The notes beneath the pieces are model-generated. The model searched no databases, was not told the DNA's origin, and was given only the letters and a program-made list of their open reading frames with translations. Of a stretch of 59,823 nucleotides of DNA, positions 15,525-23,606 are shown in pieces. Each line of letters begins with the position of its first letter. Position 1 is the first letter of the stretch. The stretch comes from Oligoflexia bacterium (lineage in GTDB: Bacteria; Bdellovibrionota; UBA1018): contig JAMPXJ010000029.1 of NCBI GenBank assembly GCA_023701205.1, positions 1 to 59,823 on the forward strand. Reading direction: 5' to 3'. The position numbers and the translations under genes are program-made.

Positions 15525-18500
15525 ATGCGGATGCGATCGCGGGCCCCTTCCCCCGGCTTATGGCTGAGTGCGCTGGTCGGCTCGTTTCTCTTTCCGTTCG
15601 CCCAGGCCTTCGCCTGTGGAGCCTTTCCCGCCGGGACCGCGAGCACGGATCGAGTGCTTTCCTTTCTGCCATCGTCTGGAACGTTTTTTGACGGGCCTCA
15701 GAGCGCTTCAGGCGCTTCGGCCGCAGGCATGCTCGTTTTTGACGCTCAGGCCGGCAATTTCAAATACTGCGACGGAACCTCTTGGCAAACGATATACAAG
15801 AAGTCCACCGCGACCGAAAATGCGCCTGCCATCGCGGGCCTCTGGGGCACGAACACTTCCCGTCAGCTCGGAAACGGCGAGAACGAGCAGAACCAGACAA
15901 GCCCGATCCGCTTGAATTCGATCGATTTCGGCACCTCCAGCTGGTTGGGCATTGCCGCCGGAGAATCGTTCAGCTGCGGCCTCCGTTCCGACAACCGGAT
16001 CTTCTGTTGGGGGACCGCCGGGAGCGGACGCCTTGGCAATGGAACGAACGCCATGAACTATCCGTCTCCCAACGCGCTCCGAGTCTCCGGTGGCTGGAAC
16101 CTGGAAAAGTGGAAAGCCCTCAGCGCCGACGGGATGCATGCCTGCGCCATCCGTCTCTCGGACAATCGGCTTTTTTGCTGGGGAGCGGGAAGCAGCGGAC
16201 AGCTCGGCACCGGCATTTCTTCAAATTTACAATTTCCGTATCCCTTGAATCCAACCGGCGGCTGGGATGCCATGGAATGGAAAGCGGTCACCACCGGCAT
16301 GTGGCACTCCTGCGCCATCCGTCTCTCCGATAATCGGCTCTTTTGCTGGGGCGATGATTCAACGGGCGCGCTGGGCACGGGTGGATCGGCCGGTAGCTCT
16401 ACGCCCGTTCCCCTGAGCTCCACTGGCGGCTGGGACACCACGGCATGGAAATCCGCAAGCGTCGGCCGGACCCATTCCTGCGCCATTCGGCTTTCTGATG
16501 ATCGGCTCTTTTGCTGGGGAGATGGCTCTACCGGCCAGCTTGGAACCGGGGACTCGTCGAATCAAACCGCCCCTGCTCCCCTGAGCGCAACGGGTGGCTG
16601 GGATACCACGGCTTGGAAATCCGTTTCTTCCGGATACTATCACACCTGCGCGATCCGCTCCTCGGATGATCGGCTCTTTTGCTGGGGATACGGATTTTAC
16701 GGCCAGCTGGGAAACGGACAAGACGGGGCTGCGGCGAGCCAGACTTCACCAACGCCACTCAGTGCTACGGGGGGATGGGATATCACCGCCTGGAAATCCG
16801 TGAGCTCCGGAGAATATCACACCTGCGCCATCCGGCTCTCGGATGATCGCCTCTTCTGCTGGGGAATGGGCACTTCGGGACGGCTGGGCACGGGGAACAC
16901 CCTCAACCAGACCGTGCCGACGGCGTTGACCGCCACGGGAGGCTGGGATGCCACGGCCTGGAGAGAAGTGAATAGCGGCACCACTCAGACCTGCGCGCGC
17001 CGGGCTTCGGATGAGCGCCTGTTTTGCTGGGGAGATGGAGGCTATGGGCAACTCGGGACAGGCAGAGCCGAAAGCCAAACGTCTCCCAGCGCGCTTCATT
17101 CGCCCAGCGGTTTGGGCGCCCAAGGCTGGAAGTCCATCGGTGGAGGAGCCAAACATGCCTGTGGCATCCGGAGCTCGGATGATCGGATTTACTGCTGGGG
17201 AGAGCATAATCTCGGCCAGTTGGGAATCGGTTCGTGGCTCTCATTCCGGATGACCGCGCCCTCTTTCCTTTACGCCACGGGAGGCTGGGACTCCACGACC
17301 TGGAAATCCCTGAGCGTCGGCAGCGACCACACCTGTGCCATTCGACTCGCCGATGATCGGCTGTTCTGCTGGGGAAATGGCGCTGGGGGACGACTCGGCA
17401 GCGGAGGTATTACCACCCAGACTTCACCCGGCCCGCTGAACGCAACCGGCGGCTGGGATGTCACCGCCTGGAAATCCGTGAGCGCCGGGTATGAACATAC
17501 CTGCGGCATTCGACTTTCGGATAACCGGATCTTCTGCTGGGGAGTCGGCACAATGAACCGCCTCGGAACGGGCAATACCACCAGTCAGAACTCTCCCACC
17601 CCGCTCAGCGCGACGGGCGGCTGGGATGTCACCGCCTGGAAATCCGTGAGCGCGGGCTATTACCACACCTGCGCCATCCGCCTTTCGGATGATCGGATTT
17701 TCTGCTGGGGATATGGAACCTACGGGCAGCTGGGGAACGGGCTAAACGCGGATCAACCCGCTCCCGTCGCGCTCAATGCGACGGGCGGCTGGGATATCAC
17801 CGCCTGGAAATCCGTGAGCGCGGGCAAGATCCACACTTGTGCCATTCGTCTTTCTGACGATCGCCTCTTTTGCTGGGGTGAAGGATTCAACGGCAAGCTG
17901 GGTAACGGCGCCACGAGCAACCAATGGTCTCCCGTTTCTCTCAATGCGACTGGCGGATGGAATACCATGTCCTGGAAAACGGTCAGCGCGGGTTCGGAAC
18001 ATACCTGCGCCATCCGCCTCACCGATAAGCAACTGTTCTGCTGGGGGCTGGCGACCTCCGGCCAGCTCGGGACCGGAAACACCACCGATCAATCCTCGCC
18101 CGTTGGGCTGACCTCGACGGAGTCGTGGAACCAGGTCGCTTGGCAGGACGTGGACGCTAGCGCCGATTTCACGATCGCCCTCGAAGATCCGGCGAACTTT
18201 CCTTCCACCGCGGGACTTCCGGCGGGAGTAGGAGCGAATGATCTCTTGATCCGGTTCCAACCGGATTCCGGCACCATGCGCTCCGGAAAGGCTTCAAGCT
18301 TCGATTCGACTTCCCTGGTCAACTCCAGTGTCCTCCTCCTGGACTCCGCCAACGGCCTTCGCTTCTCCTCAGGATCGCGATGGGTTCCCATCACGACGAA
18401 CTCCACGGCAACTTCCTGCACAGCCTATCCGGATGCGACCAATACCCGGGTAATCGAGCTTTTGGCCGATGGTTCGGGCCTAACCTACAACGCCACGCGT

Positions 18501-19238
18501 GCCACGCGAGTCAACCCCCGCTCGGGAAGCCTGATTTACGATCCCGCGACCGCGACCCTGCAGTACTGCGACGGAACGAACTGGCGGGTCATTCACACGG
18601 AAGCCAATTATCCGAATCATACCGCGGCGGGGACCTACTCTTACAAAGTTCCACCCGGAGTGAGCAGCATTCAGGTCGAGGCCTGGGGCGGCGGCGGCGG
18701 CGGCGGCACTCAGTCGGCCCAGGCCAACGGCGGCGGCGGCGGCGGTTATTCCAAGAAGCTTTTGAGCGTGACCCCGGGCGAGACCTTAACGTTAGTCGTC
18801 GGAGCCGGAGGCGCAACCGGAGTCGATGGGCAAAGCAGCAGTGTCAAACGCGGCGCGACCGTCATTACGGAGGCAACGGGCGGACTTTCTGCCGGAGGCG
18901 GCAGCCCCACTCCCACAGCCGGCCTCTATGACGTCTGGTATCCCGGCGGTGCCGGTGCCGCCGCGCAAGGCGGGGGCGGCGGGCGCGCGGGCTCCGGCGG
19001 CGGCGGCGGCGGCGGCTCCTCGGGAGCCGGAGTGGCGGGAACCGCGGGCGCCGGCGCCACGGTTGGCCCAGGGGGAACGGGCGGAGCCACGGACGGAGGC
19101 CGGGGTGGTGATGGCGGCGCTCCTTCGACTGCCGGTCAGAATGGGCAGGCGCCAGGCGGCGGCGGCGGCGGATCGGGCTCTTCGAGCACCGTCTCGGGGA
19201 CCGGTGGCGACGGCCGGCTCCGAATCACGATCCCCTGA
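15525..19238 (+). CDS. Giant RCC1-repeat surface protein with Gly-rich tail
   Basis: The 1,237-aa exported protein (signal around LWLSALVGSFLFPFAQAFA) has fourteen RCC1-type units of 53-58 residues, roughly residues 100-880. Thirteen share D(D/N)R(L/I)FCWG...LG.G...TGGW...WKSVS.G..H(T/S)CAIRLS. Fourteen units equal two seven-bladed propellers. Before and after lie modules ending YCDGTSWQTI, SGSRWVPI and YCDGTNWRVI, a motif common in tail-fibre-like surface proteins. The last about 180 residues are Gly-rich with GTYSYKVPPGVSSIQVEAWGG, a phage-tail-like pattern. The ATG at 15525 has GAGGA 8 nt upstream. It probably binds ligands or cells at the surface. Confidence 0.85.
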   Translation: MRMRSRAPSPGLWLSALVGSFLFPFAQAFACGAFPAGTASTDRVLSFLPSSGTFFDGPQSASGASAAGMLVFDAQAGNFKYCDGTSWQTIYKKSTATENAPAIAGLWGTNTSRQLGNGENEQNQTSPIRLNSIDFGTSSWLGIAAGESFSCGLRSDNRIFCWGTAGSGRLGNGTNAMNYPSPNALRVSGGWNLEKWKALSADGMHACAIRLSDNRLFCWGAGSSGQLGTGISSNLQFPYPLNPTGGWDAMEWKAVTTGMWHSCAIRLSDNRLFCWGDDSTGALGTGGSAGSSTPVPLSSTGGWDTTAWKSASVGRTHSCAIRLSDDRLFCWGDGSTGQLGTGDSSNQTAPAPLSATGGWDTTAWKSVSSGYYHTCAIRSSDDRLFCWGYGFYGQLGNGQDGAAASQTSPTPLSATGGWDITAWKSVSSGEYHTCAIRLSDDRLFCWGMGTSGRLGTGNTLNQTVPTALTATGGWDATAWREVNSGTTQTCARRASDERLFCWGDGGYGQLGTGRAESQTSPSALHSPSGLGAQGWKSIGGGAKHACGIRSSDDRIYCWGEHNLGQLGIGSWLSFRMTAPSFLYATGGWDSTTWKSLSVGSDHTCAIRLADDRLFCWGNGAGGRLGSGGITTQTSPGPLNATGGWDVTAWKSVSAGYEHTCGIRLSDNRIFCWGVGTMNRLGTGNTTSQNSPTPLSATGGWDVTAWKSVSAGYYHTCAIRLSDDRIFCWGYGTYGQLGNGLNADQPAPVALNATGGWDITAWKSVSAGKIHTCAIRLSDDRLFCWGEGFNGKLGNGATSNQWSPVSLNATGGWNTMSWKTVSAGSEHTCAIRLTDKQLFCWGLATSGQLGTGNTTDQSSPVGLTSTESWNQVAWQDVDASADFTIALEDPANFPSTAGLPAGVGANDLLIRFQPDSGTMRSGKASSFDSTSLVNSSVLLLDSANGLRFSSGSRWVPITTNSTATSCTAYPDATNTRVIELLADGSGLTYNATRATRVNPRSGSLIYDPATATLQYCDGTNWRVIHTEANYPNHTAAGTYSYKVPPGVSSIQVEAWGGGGGGGTQSAQANGGGGGGYSKKLLSVTPGETLTLVVGAGGATGVDGQSSSVKRGATVITEATGGLSAGGGSPTPTAGLYDVWYPGGAGAAAQGGGGGRAGSGGGGGGGSSGAGVAGTAGAGATVGPGGTGGATDGGRGGDGGAPSTAGQNGQAPGGGGGGSGSSSTVSGTGGDGRLRITIP
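15834..18180 (+). repeat. Array of 14 RCC1-coding units of about 165 bp
   Basis: The repeated codon blocks for TGGWD..AWKSVS and CAIRLSDDRLFCWG are close copies at DNA level, especially between 16430 and 17880, and drift at both ends. This shows expansion by internal duplication; homologous recombination between units could vary blade number. Confidence 0.85.
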
Positions 19239-19270
19239 TCTTCGAACATCTCGCCTCGCACGAGTAAAAA

Positions 19271-19312
19271 AAAGCCCGGACTTCCCAAAGGAGGTCCGGG
19301 CTTCGTGTTTTT
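19271..19312. terminator. Bidirectional rho-independent terminator
   Basis: The stem agcccggacttcc (19273-19285) pairs with ggaggtccgggct (19290-19302) with one mismatch and a 4-nt loop. An A-tract lies to the left (19266-19273) and a T-run to the right (19308-19312). It separates the convergent RCC1 and cytochrome c genes and can serve both. Confidence 0.85.
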
Positions 19313-19326
19313 CGGAAATCCGCCGC

Positions 19327-19695
19327 TTACTTCTTGCGGAAAGAAAGGACGTAGTGAGCGAGATCACAACGCTCTTTTTCGTCCTTGATCTGGCCTTCGA
19401 AAGCCGTCATCGCGGTGCCCGCAAGGCCCTTGCTGATGGTCGTGAAGACCAGGTCGGCATTGGGCTTCTTGCCGCCGGACTTGAAGTCATCCGTGGCGAA
19501 GCTGCGCGGCTTGGGGTTCATGTACTGGCCGGCAGGGCCGTTGCCATCGCCTTTTTCACCATGGCAGCTCACGCAGTTCGTGGTGAACGACGTCTTGGCG
19601 CGGGCGAGATCCGCCTTATGGCCTTTGCAGTCGAAAGCAAAGCTCACCGAGGACGCCATCATCCCCAGAGCGCAAACCAACGCGAAAATTCTCAT
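19327..19695 (-). CDS. Small periplasmic mono-haem cytochrome c
   Basis: The 122-aa precursor has a signal peptide (MRIFALVCALGMMASSVSFA) and a class-I c-type domain. Its haem motif is NCVSCHGEKGDG, followed by GPAGQYMNPKPRSF and a probable Met ligand in GLAGTAMTAFEG. The end CDLAHYVLSFRK is the usual last helix of such cytochromes, close to the alternative complex/cbb3 CcoP-like 'cytochrome c, class I' group. It would be a soluble periplasmic electron carrier. AGGAG precedes the ATG at 19695 with 8-nt spacing. The preceding minus-strand gene, 172 bp upstream, is a LuxR-type regulator. Confidence 0.88.
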   Translation of the reverse strand: MRIFALVCALGMMASSVSFAFDCKGHKADLARAKTSFTTNCVSCHGEKGDGNGPAGQYMNPKPRSFATDDFKSGGKKPNADLVFTTISKGLAGTAMTAFEGQIKDEKERCDLAHYVLSFRKK

Positions 19696-19867
19696 TTTCT
19701 TTTCTCCTGAGTTTCTCTTGATTGATACGATACCAACGTCAAGACCCGAAAAGGACGCAGATTCTTGAATCCTTGCACGCATCGCTTCACGGGAGCTTGA
19801 GGCTGCTTCCTTATTTGCCGTTTTTCGGCAAAATTACAACTTTTTTCCGAACCTCAGGGCTTATCGG

Positions 19868-20374
19868 TCAGCGTTCCGGCCGCTTGATGATTTTTTCGCG
19901 CGCCGGGCCCAGCTTCTTGTAGATGCGGTTCACATGGGTCTTGAGCGTCGGCTTGGAGATGAACAACTGAGCCATGATCTCGCGATTGCTCAGGCCACGA
20001 ACGAGAAGCTCGGCGATCTCCTTCTCACGCGGGGTCAGCTCGAAGCCATCGAGCGCCTTCACCGATTCGGAGATCTGATCTTCGATCGGGTAGAGGATCG
20101 TGGTCAGGTGGGTTTTGCCGCGCAAAAAGAGCGCATCGAAATGCTTGTCGCGGATCTTTCGCGAAGGCATGAGAATCGGGCGGGCTTCGCCGCCTTTTTT
20201 CGCGACCTTCATCGAATAAAGCTCCATGCAGCCATCCTTGCAGGAGACGCCGATGCGGTCTCCGCAGTTCTCGCGGCACTTTTCGTTCTGGTACTCGACT
20301 TTGCCGTCGCCATCCTTGATGCAAACCGTGCAGCCGTCTTCTTCAGTAAGGTTTTTCAGGTCTCTCATGCTCAT
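19868..20374 (-). CDS. LuxR-type regulator with six-Cys N-terminal sensor
   Basis: This 168-aa protein has a C-terminal GerE/LuxR helix-turn-helix (FELTPREKEIAELLVRGLSNREIMAQLFISKPTLKTHVNRIYKKLG, written here as domain 110-158). The N-terminal 50 residues contain Cys 15, 18, 33, 37, 45 and 49, a pattern fit for a metal or Fe-S site or for redox disulfides. In place of a receiver domain, residues 55-105 look like a PAS-like or small linker fold. A redox- or metal-sensing transcription factor is the likely role, by inference. The gene directly follows three 10-bp tandem repeats. Confidence 0.75.
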   Translation of the reverse strand: MSMRDLKNLTEEDGCTVCIKDGDGKVEYQNEKCRENCGDRIGVSCKDGCMELYSMKVAKKGGEARPILMPSRKIRDKHFDALFLRGKTHLTTILYPIEDQISESVKALDGFELTPREKEIAELLVRGLSNREIMAQLFISKPTLKTHVNRIYKKLGPAREKIIKRPER

Positions 20375-20380
20375 CTTGGA

Positions 20381-20410
20381 AAACTCCGTTGGACTCCGTT
20401 AAACTCCGTT
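20381..20410. promoter_or_regulatory. Three 10-bp tandem repeats at the LuxR gene start
   Basis: AAACTCCGTT, GGACTCCGTT and AAACTCCGTT follow one another without gaps, ending 6 bp before the start codon. One helical turn per unit puts all copies on the same DNA face, which suits cooperative binding of a regulator, possibly autoregulation. On the transcribed strand they also give three GGAG cores, so a translational effect is possible. Confidence 0.65.
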
Positions 20411-20561
20411 TGCGCACAGGCGTTTTGCATAATGCATTGCACAGGGCTTGCCAAGAAATCCAGTTAAATTTCAATGATTAAGATTATTTCTAGACCGTCC
20501 CTGTCGACAATTTGTCCCATACCAAGGACTTTTTGTCACACCCAGGGTTTACTCAGGCGCC

Positions 20562-20966
20562 TCATTTGACCATACGAACGGTCGGAGCCGAGAGCACGGA
20601 ATTCAGGCGTTCGAGCAACGCGGGCAGCTCAAAAGGCTTCACGAGAATGCCGTTTACGAGCCTGCCGATCCTCTTGATGAGGGCGGGCTCGAGAAAACCG
20701 CTCATGATCAGGATGGGCGTATCGTGATTGGGATTGGACTCCTCGGTGCGCAGAAACTCCACGACATGGTCCCCCCCGCGATAGTCGAACTTGATGTCCA
20801 GGAGGATGCACGAAAACTTCTGGTTATTGAGCTTGTTGAGCGCGTCGGTGACCTTCGAGGAGGTCACCGTTCTGAATCCCTTGTCAGCGAGGAACCTTGC
20901 CAGCGCTTCGCGAAGGTCGTTATCGTCTTCGACGATCAGGATCCATTTGATTTTGTCGATTACCAT
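20562..20966 (-). CDS. Single-domain response regulator (receiver only)
   Basis: The 134-aa protein is a stand-alone REC domain. It has the acidic pocket VEDDNDLREAL, the phosphoacceptor Asp in CILLDIKFD, TPILIMSG (Thr/Ser switch region) and the conserved Lys in ILVKPFELPALLERL. It lacks any output domain, so it works by protein-protein contact or as a phosphorelay intermediate. The ATG at 20966 fits the family start; upstream in-frame codons lack a methionine. It is divergent from the small HisKA-like gene at 21087, with about 120 bp shared between the starts. Confidence 0.9.
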   Translation of the reverse strand: MVIDKIKWILIVEDDNDLREALARFLADKGFRTVTSSKVTDALNKLNNQKFSCILLDIKFDYRGGDHVVEFLRTEESNPNHDTPILIMSGFLEPALIKRIGRLVNGILVKPFELPALLERLNSVLSAPTVRMVK

Positions 20967-21086
20967 AGAGATCCAAATTGTTTGTAATTCGCTCCGCGGC
21001 CCGATCGCCAACCGGCGCTCTTTGAATTATGACCCCCGGCTTGAAGTTAGTCGAGAAGTATCTTACCCTCGTTGAACGAGGACTCG

Positions 21087-21347
21087 ATGACAGCGGACAA
21101 AATCAACAGCGGCACGCCCAGCGCTCAAGATCTTGCACGGGATCTCGCAAAAGAAGAACGCGCGTTCATCCACGATCTGGCCACACCGCTCGCCACGCTC
21201 AACCTCGTGCTGGAATCGATGATCGAAGCCGGCAACCTGCCTCCGGACTCCGTGCCGGAGCGCCTGCAGCAGCTCCAAAGACTCGTAGGCAAGATTAACA
21301 CCCTGCTCCGCGCTCGCCGCGAAATCCTGCTTCAGCGCAGCGTTTAA
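21087..21347 (+). CDS. Stand-alone HisKA-like phosphoacceptor domain
   Basis: This 86-aa protein contains FIHDLATPLATLNLVLESM, a match to the kinase H-box (S/T-HELRTPL), and a second helix RLQQLQRLVGKINTLLRAR as in a four-helix DHp dimer. There is no ATPase domain. GAGG lies 5 nt before the ATG at 21087. It would act as a histidine phosphotransfer adaptor or kinase inhibitor, with the receiver-only protein encoded divergently as an obvious partner. Both points are inferences; a soluble location is likely since no membrane segment is present. Confidence 0.6.
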   Translation: MTADKINSGTPSAQDLARDLAKEERAFIHDLATPLATLNLVLESMIEAGNLPPDSVPERLQQLQRLVGKINTLLRARREILLQRSV

Positions 21348-21427
21348 CGCCGCTCCCTTTGACAGACACCCGCCTTGATGACACTTTACACGCAAATGCC
21401 ACACCCTAGGCCTATGGAGAACCTTCG

Positions 21428-22159
21428 ATGAAGCTCGTCATGAAAAACGGCGCCCAAGAGGCGCGCGCGCGAATCAGCCCGGGTAAGGCCTTGTCTTTGA
21501 TTCTGCCATTCCTGCCAGCGCTCCTCTGGACTACCCTGCTCTGCGGCGGAGCGCGCGCCGAGGGCCCTGAGGAAGCCGTCCTGGGCTCCTTCCGCAACAC
21601 CTACTACTACATCGCGCTCGAGGAGGATTTCCGGAACCTCCCCATCAACGACACGATCCGCGACCTGCAGGACCGGGTGATCGCGCGGGTCAGCGCACGC
21701 TTCAAGAAATCGCTCGCCCTGGAAGGAACCGGCAAGCTCCTCGATGGCCGCGTCGTCAACTTCGCCGGGCGCAAAAACGGTGAAACCCGCTATCGCGTGA
21801 CCTCGAACCCGTTCGGCGACGGCGTGGGGACCTGCGCGCTCCTGCCCTTCCACACCGTCGCTGTCGATCCGACGAGGATCCCCCTGGGCTCGCTCGTGCA
21901 GATCGACGAGACGGTCGGGATGCTCCTGCCCGATGGGAGCCGCCATGACGGGCTCTGGCGCGCCGAAGACGTGGGAGGCGCGATCAAGAAGGATCGGATC
22001 GATCTCTTCATCGGTGCTTCGAGCGACTCCGGAATTCTCGATCGCCAGGGCATCACCCATCTGCAGGCGCTCACCGTGCGGCTTGTCGAGGCCCCGCGGC
22101 CTGACTCCTGCGCTCAGCGCCTCTATTCGGAATCGCATGTCGAGCATCCGGCGAATTGA
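21428..22159 (+). CDS. 3D-domain (MltA/Rpf-like) exported protein
   Basis: The 243-aa protein has an N-terminal hydrophobic export signal (LSLILPFLPALLWTTLLCGGARA). The C-terminal 3D double-psi beta-barrel shows FHTVAVDPTRIPLGSLVQID and DVGGAIKKDRIDLFIGAS, with the three Asp that name the family (VAVDP, AEDVGG, DRIDLF). Family members bind or cleave peptidoglycan (lytic transglycosylases, Rpf, YocH). The middle (GTGKLLDGRVVNFAGRKNGETRYRV) matches the usual first strands. GGAGA precedes the ATG. Its end overlaps the GNAT gene by 23 bp in another frame. Confidence 0.8.
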   Translation: MKLVMKNGAQEARARISPGKALSLILPFLPALLWTTLLCGGARAEGPEEAVLGSFRNTYYYIALEEDFRNLPINDTIRDLQDRVIARVSARFKKSLALEGTGKLLDGRVVNFAGRKNGETRYRVTSNPFGDGVGTCALLPFHTVAVDPTRIPLGSLVQIDETVGMLLPDGSRHDGLWRAEDVGGAIKKDRIDLFIGASSDSGILDRQGITHLQALTVRLVEAPRPDSCAQRLYSESHVEHPAN

Positions 22160-22766
22160 AGGCGCGGCGGAGTGGGAATCGCTCCGCCGGATCTGCTGCG
22201 ACACCGGCAACGCCGGCGAGCCGATCGAAGCCGCGCGCCGGAAATTTTTCGCCGAGCATTGGATCGGCCCCTACCAGAAGCTGCGGCCGGAATGGGCCTA
22301 CGTGAGCGCCACCCCCGAAGGCCGGGTCCAGGGCTATCTCACCGGATGCCCGGACACCGCGACGTTCCGCTCCGAGAAGACCCTGAGCTTCGATCTTCCC
22401 CTGCTCCTGGCCCTGTTTCTGCGCCGCTACGAGTGGAACGGGGATGCCCGGCGCTTCGCGCGCAGGGCCCTGCGCCTGGAAACCGGCCCGGAAGAGCGCT
22501 TTGACCCCGCGCTATTGCGCGATGTTTTCCGCGCTTATCCCGCTCACCTGCACGTCAACGTGGACGCGACCGCGCGAAGCGGGGGCATCGGGGCGCGTCT
22601 GCTCGAGCGGTACTTCGAGGATCTGTGCCGGCACGGCATCCGGGGCGTCCATCTTTTCTGCGGAAAAAAGCCCCTGCGGTTCTATGCCCGCAACGGGTTC
22701 GCGACACTCGGAAGCATCGAGTTCCGCCCCGGAGTTCCCGTTTTCCTGCTGGGCCGGAAGCTCTGA
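22137..22766 (+). CDS. GNAT-family N-acetyltransferase
   Basis: The 209-aa protein carries the acetyl-CoA-binding motif A as ARSGGIGARLLERY, preceded by strand LHVNVDAT and followed by GVHLFCGKKPLRFYARNGF (motif B, typical FYxxxGF). The N-terminal half (AYVSATPEGRVQGYLTGCPD) forms the first strands. The substrate is not predictable. The start at 22137 lies inside the 3D-domain gene, so the two are probably co-translated. It meets the barrel gene tail to tail with one base between stops. Confidence 0.8.
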   Translation: MSSIRRIEGAAEWESLRRICCDTGNAGEPIEAARRKFFAEHWIGPYQKLRPEWAYVSATPEGRVQGYLTGCPDTATFRSEKTLSFDLPLLLALFLRRYEWNGDARRFARRALRLETGPEERFDPALLRDVFRAYPAHLHVNVDATARSGGIGARLLERYFEDLCRHGIRGVHLFCGKKPLRFYARNGFATLGSIEFRPGVPVFLLGRKL

Positions 22767-22767
22767 C

Positions 22768-23574
22768 TCACCAGAGCTTGGGCTCGATCGAAAGGTACAC
22801 GAACGCGCCGATTCCGCCGCTCGAGGCCCCGACGGTCATCGGAATCGCGAGGCCGGGCACGATCTGCGTATCCCCCGTATTGATCGCGTAGCGGAAGCCC
22901 GGGCTGAAGGTGAAGCTCGCCGCGGTGACCATATCCGCGCCGACGCGCGATTCCTCGTAAGCGCCCGCGAACTCGAACATGAGGTTGAAAACGGAGGAGG
23001 CCAGGTAGATGAAGCTCGTGCCGAAGTTAAAACCGCGGAGCACGTCGATCATGGCGCCCTCCGGGCCCTCGGCATCCGGAACATAGGTCGCACCGAGGTT
23101 CCAGTGGTTCACCCAGGAGTCATTCAAAGTCACGCTCGCCGCGAGGTTCGTCTGATAGCCCAGCGTCCCGTTGCCCCGCCCCTCTTCGGCCTTGCCCGTG
23201 GGCAGCAGCAGCGTGAGCCGGGGCGTGAGCACGAAGCCCTCTTTCTTGAAGGCCTGGAGGCGGTAGTTCAGCTGGATATCGCCCAGTCCCCAGCGGGCCT
23301 CCTCCTCGCCTGACTTCAGCACGGGAAGCACGTAAGAGAACTGATGGGTGTCGTCGCCAAGGGGGATCTCGTTGGTGAAGGAGTAGGCGCTTTCCTCCGT
23401 CTTCCCGTCATAGACGTAGTTCTGGATGAACTGCACGATTCCCGATTCCTGGTTGTACGCCTCCTCGATCAGAAAAGAGTTGTCCTCGATCGGGCCCGAG
23501 TCCTCGGCCCAGGCGCCCGAAGCGGCGATTGCCGCGCAGACCATGCTGATGATCGTCATCGTGATGAAGTTCAT
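22768..23574 (-). CDS. Outer-membrane beta-barrel protein (MetA-phenol/transporter-like)
   Basis: The 268-aa protein has a signal peptide (MNFITMTIISMVCAAIAASGAWA). A region rich in alternating strands follows: QFIQNYVYDG, HQFSYVLPVLK, GDIQLNYRLQAF, VLTPRLTLLLPTGK, GYQTNLAASV and a C-terminal VYLSIEPKLW ending in an aromatic residue, as barrels do. The pattern resembles the 'MetA-pathway of phenol degradation/transporter' family of uncharacterised porin-like proteins. GGGAGAG precedes the ATG. The gene is 32 bp downstream of the cyclase, so probably in the same transcript. Confidence 0.7.
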   Translation of the reverse strand: MNFITMTIISMVCAAIAASGAWAEDSGPIEDNSFLIEEAYNQESGIVQFIQNYVYDGKTEESAYSFTNEIPLGDDTHQFSYVLPVLKSGEEEARWGLGDIQLNYRLQAFKKEGFVLTPRLTLLLPTGKAEEGRGNGTLGYQTNLAASVTLNDSWVNHWNLGATYVPDAEGPEGAMIDVLRGFNFGTSFIYLASSVFNLMFEFAGAYEESRVGADMVTAASFTFSPGFRYAINTGDTQIVPGLAIPMTVGASSGGIGAFVYLSIEPKLW

Positions 23575-23606
23575 GCTGCTCTCCCAAGTTGCGCTACCGC
23601 GAGTTG

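Noticed and set aside
20381..20410. 10-bp repeats as replication iterons
   Set aside because: Only three copies, no AT-rich unwinding region, no DnaA boxes and no replication initiator gene nearby.
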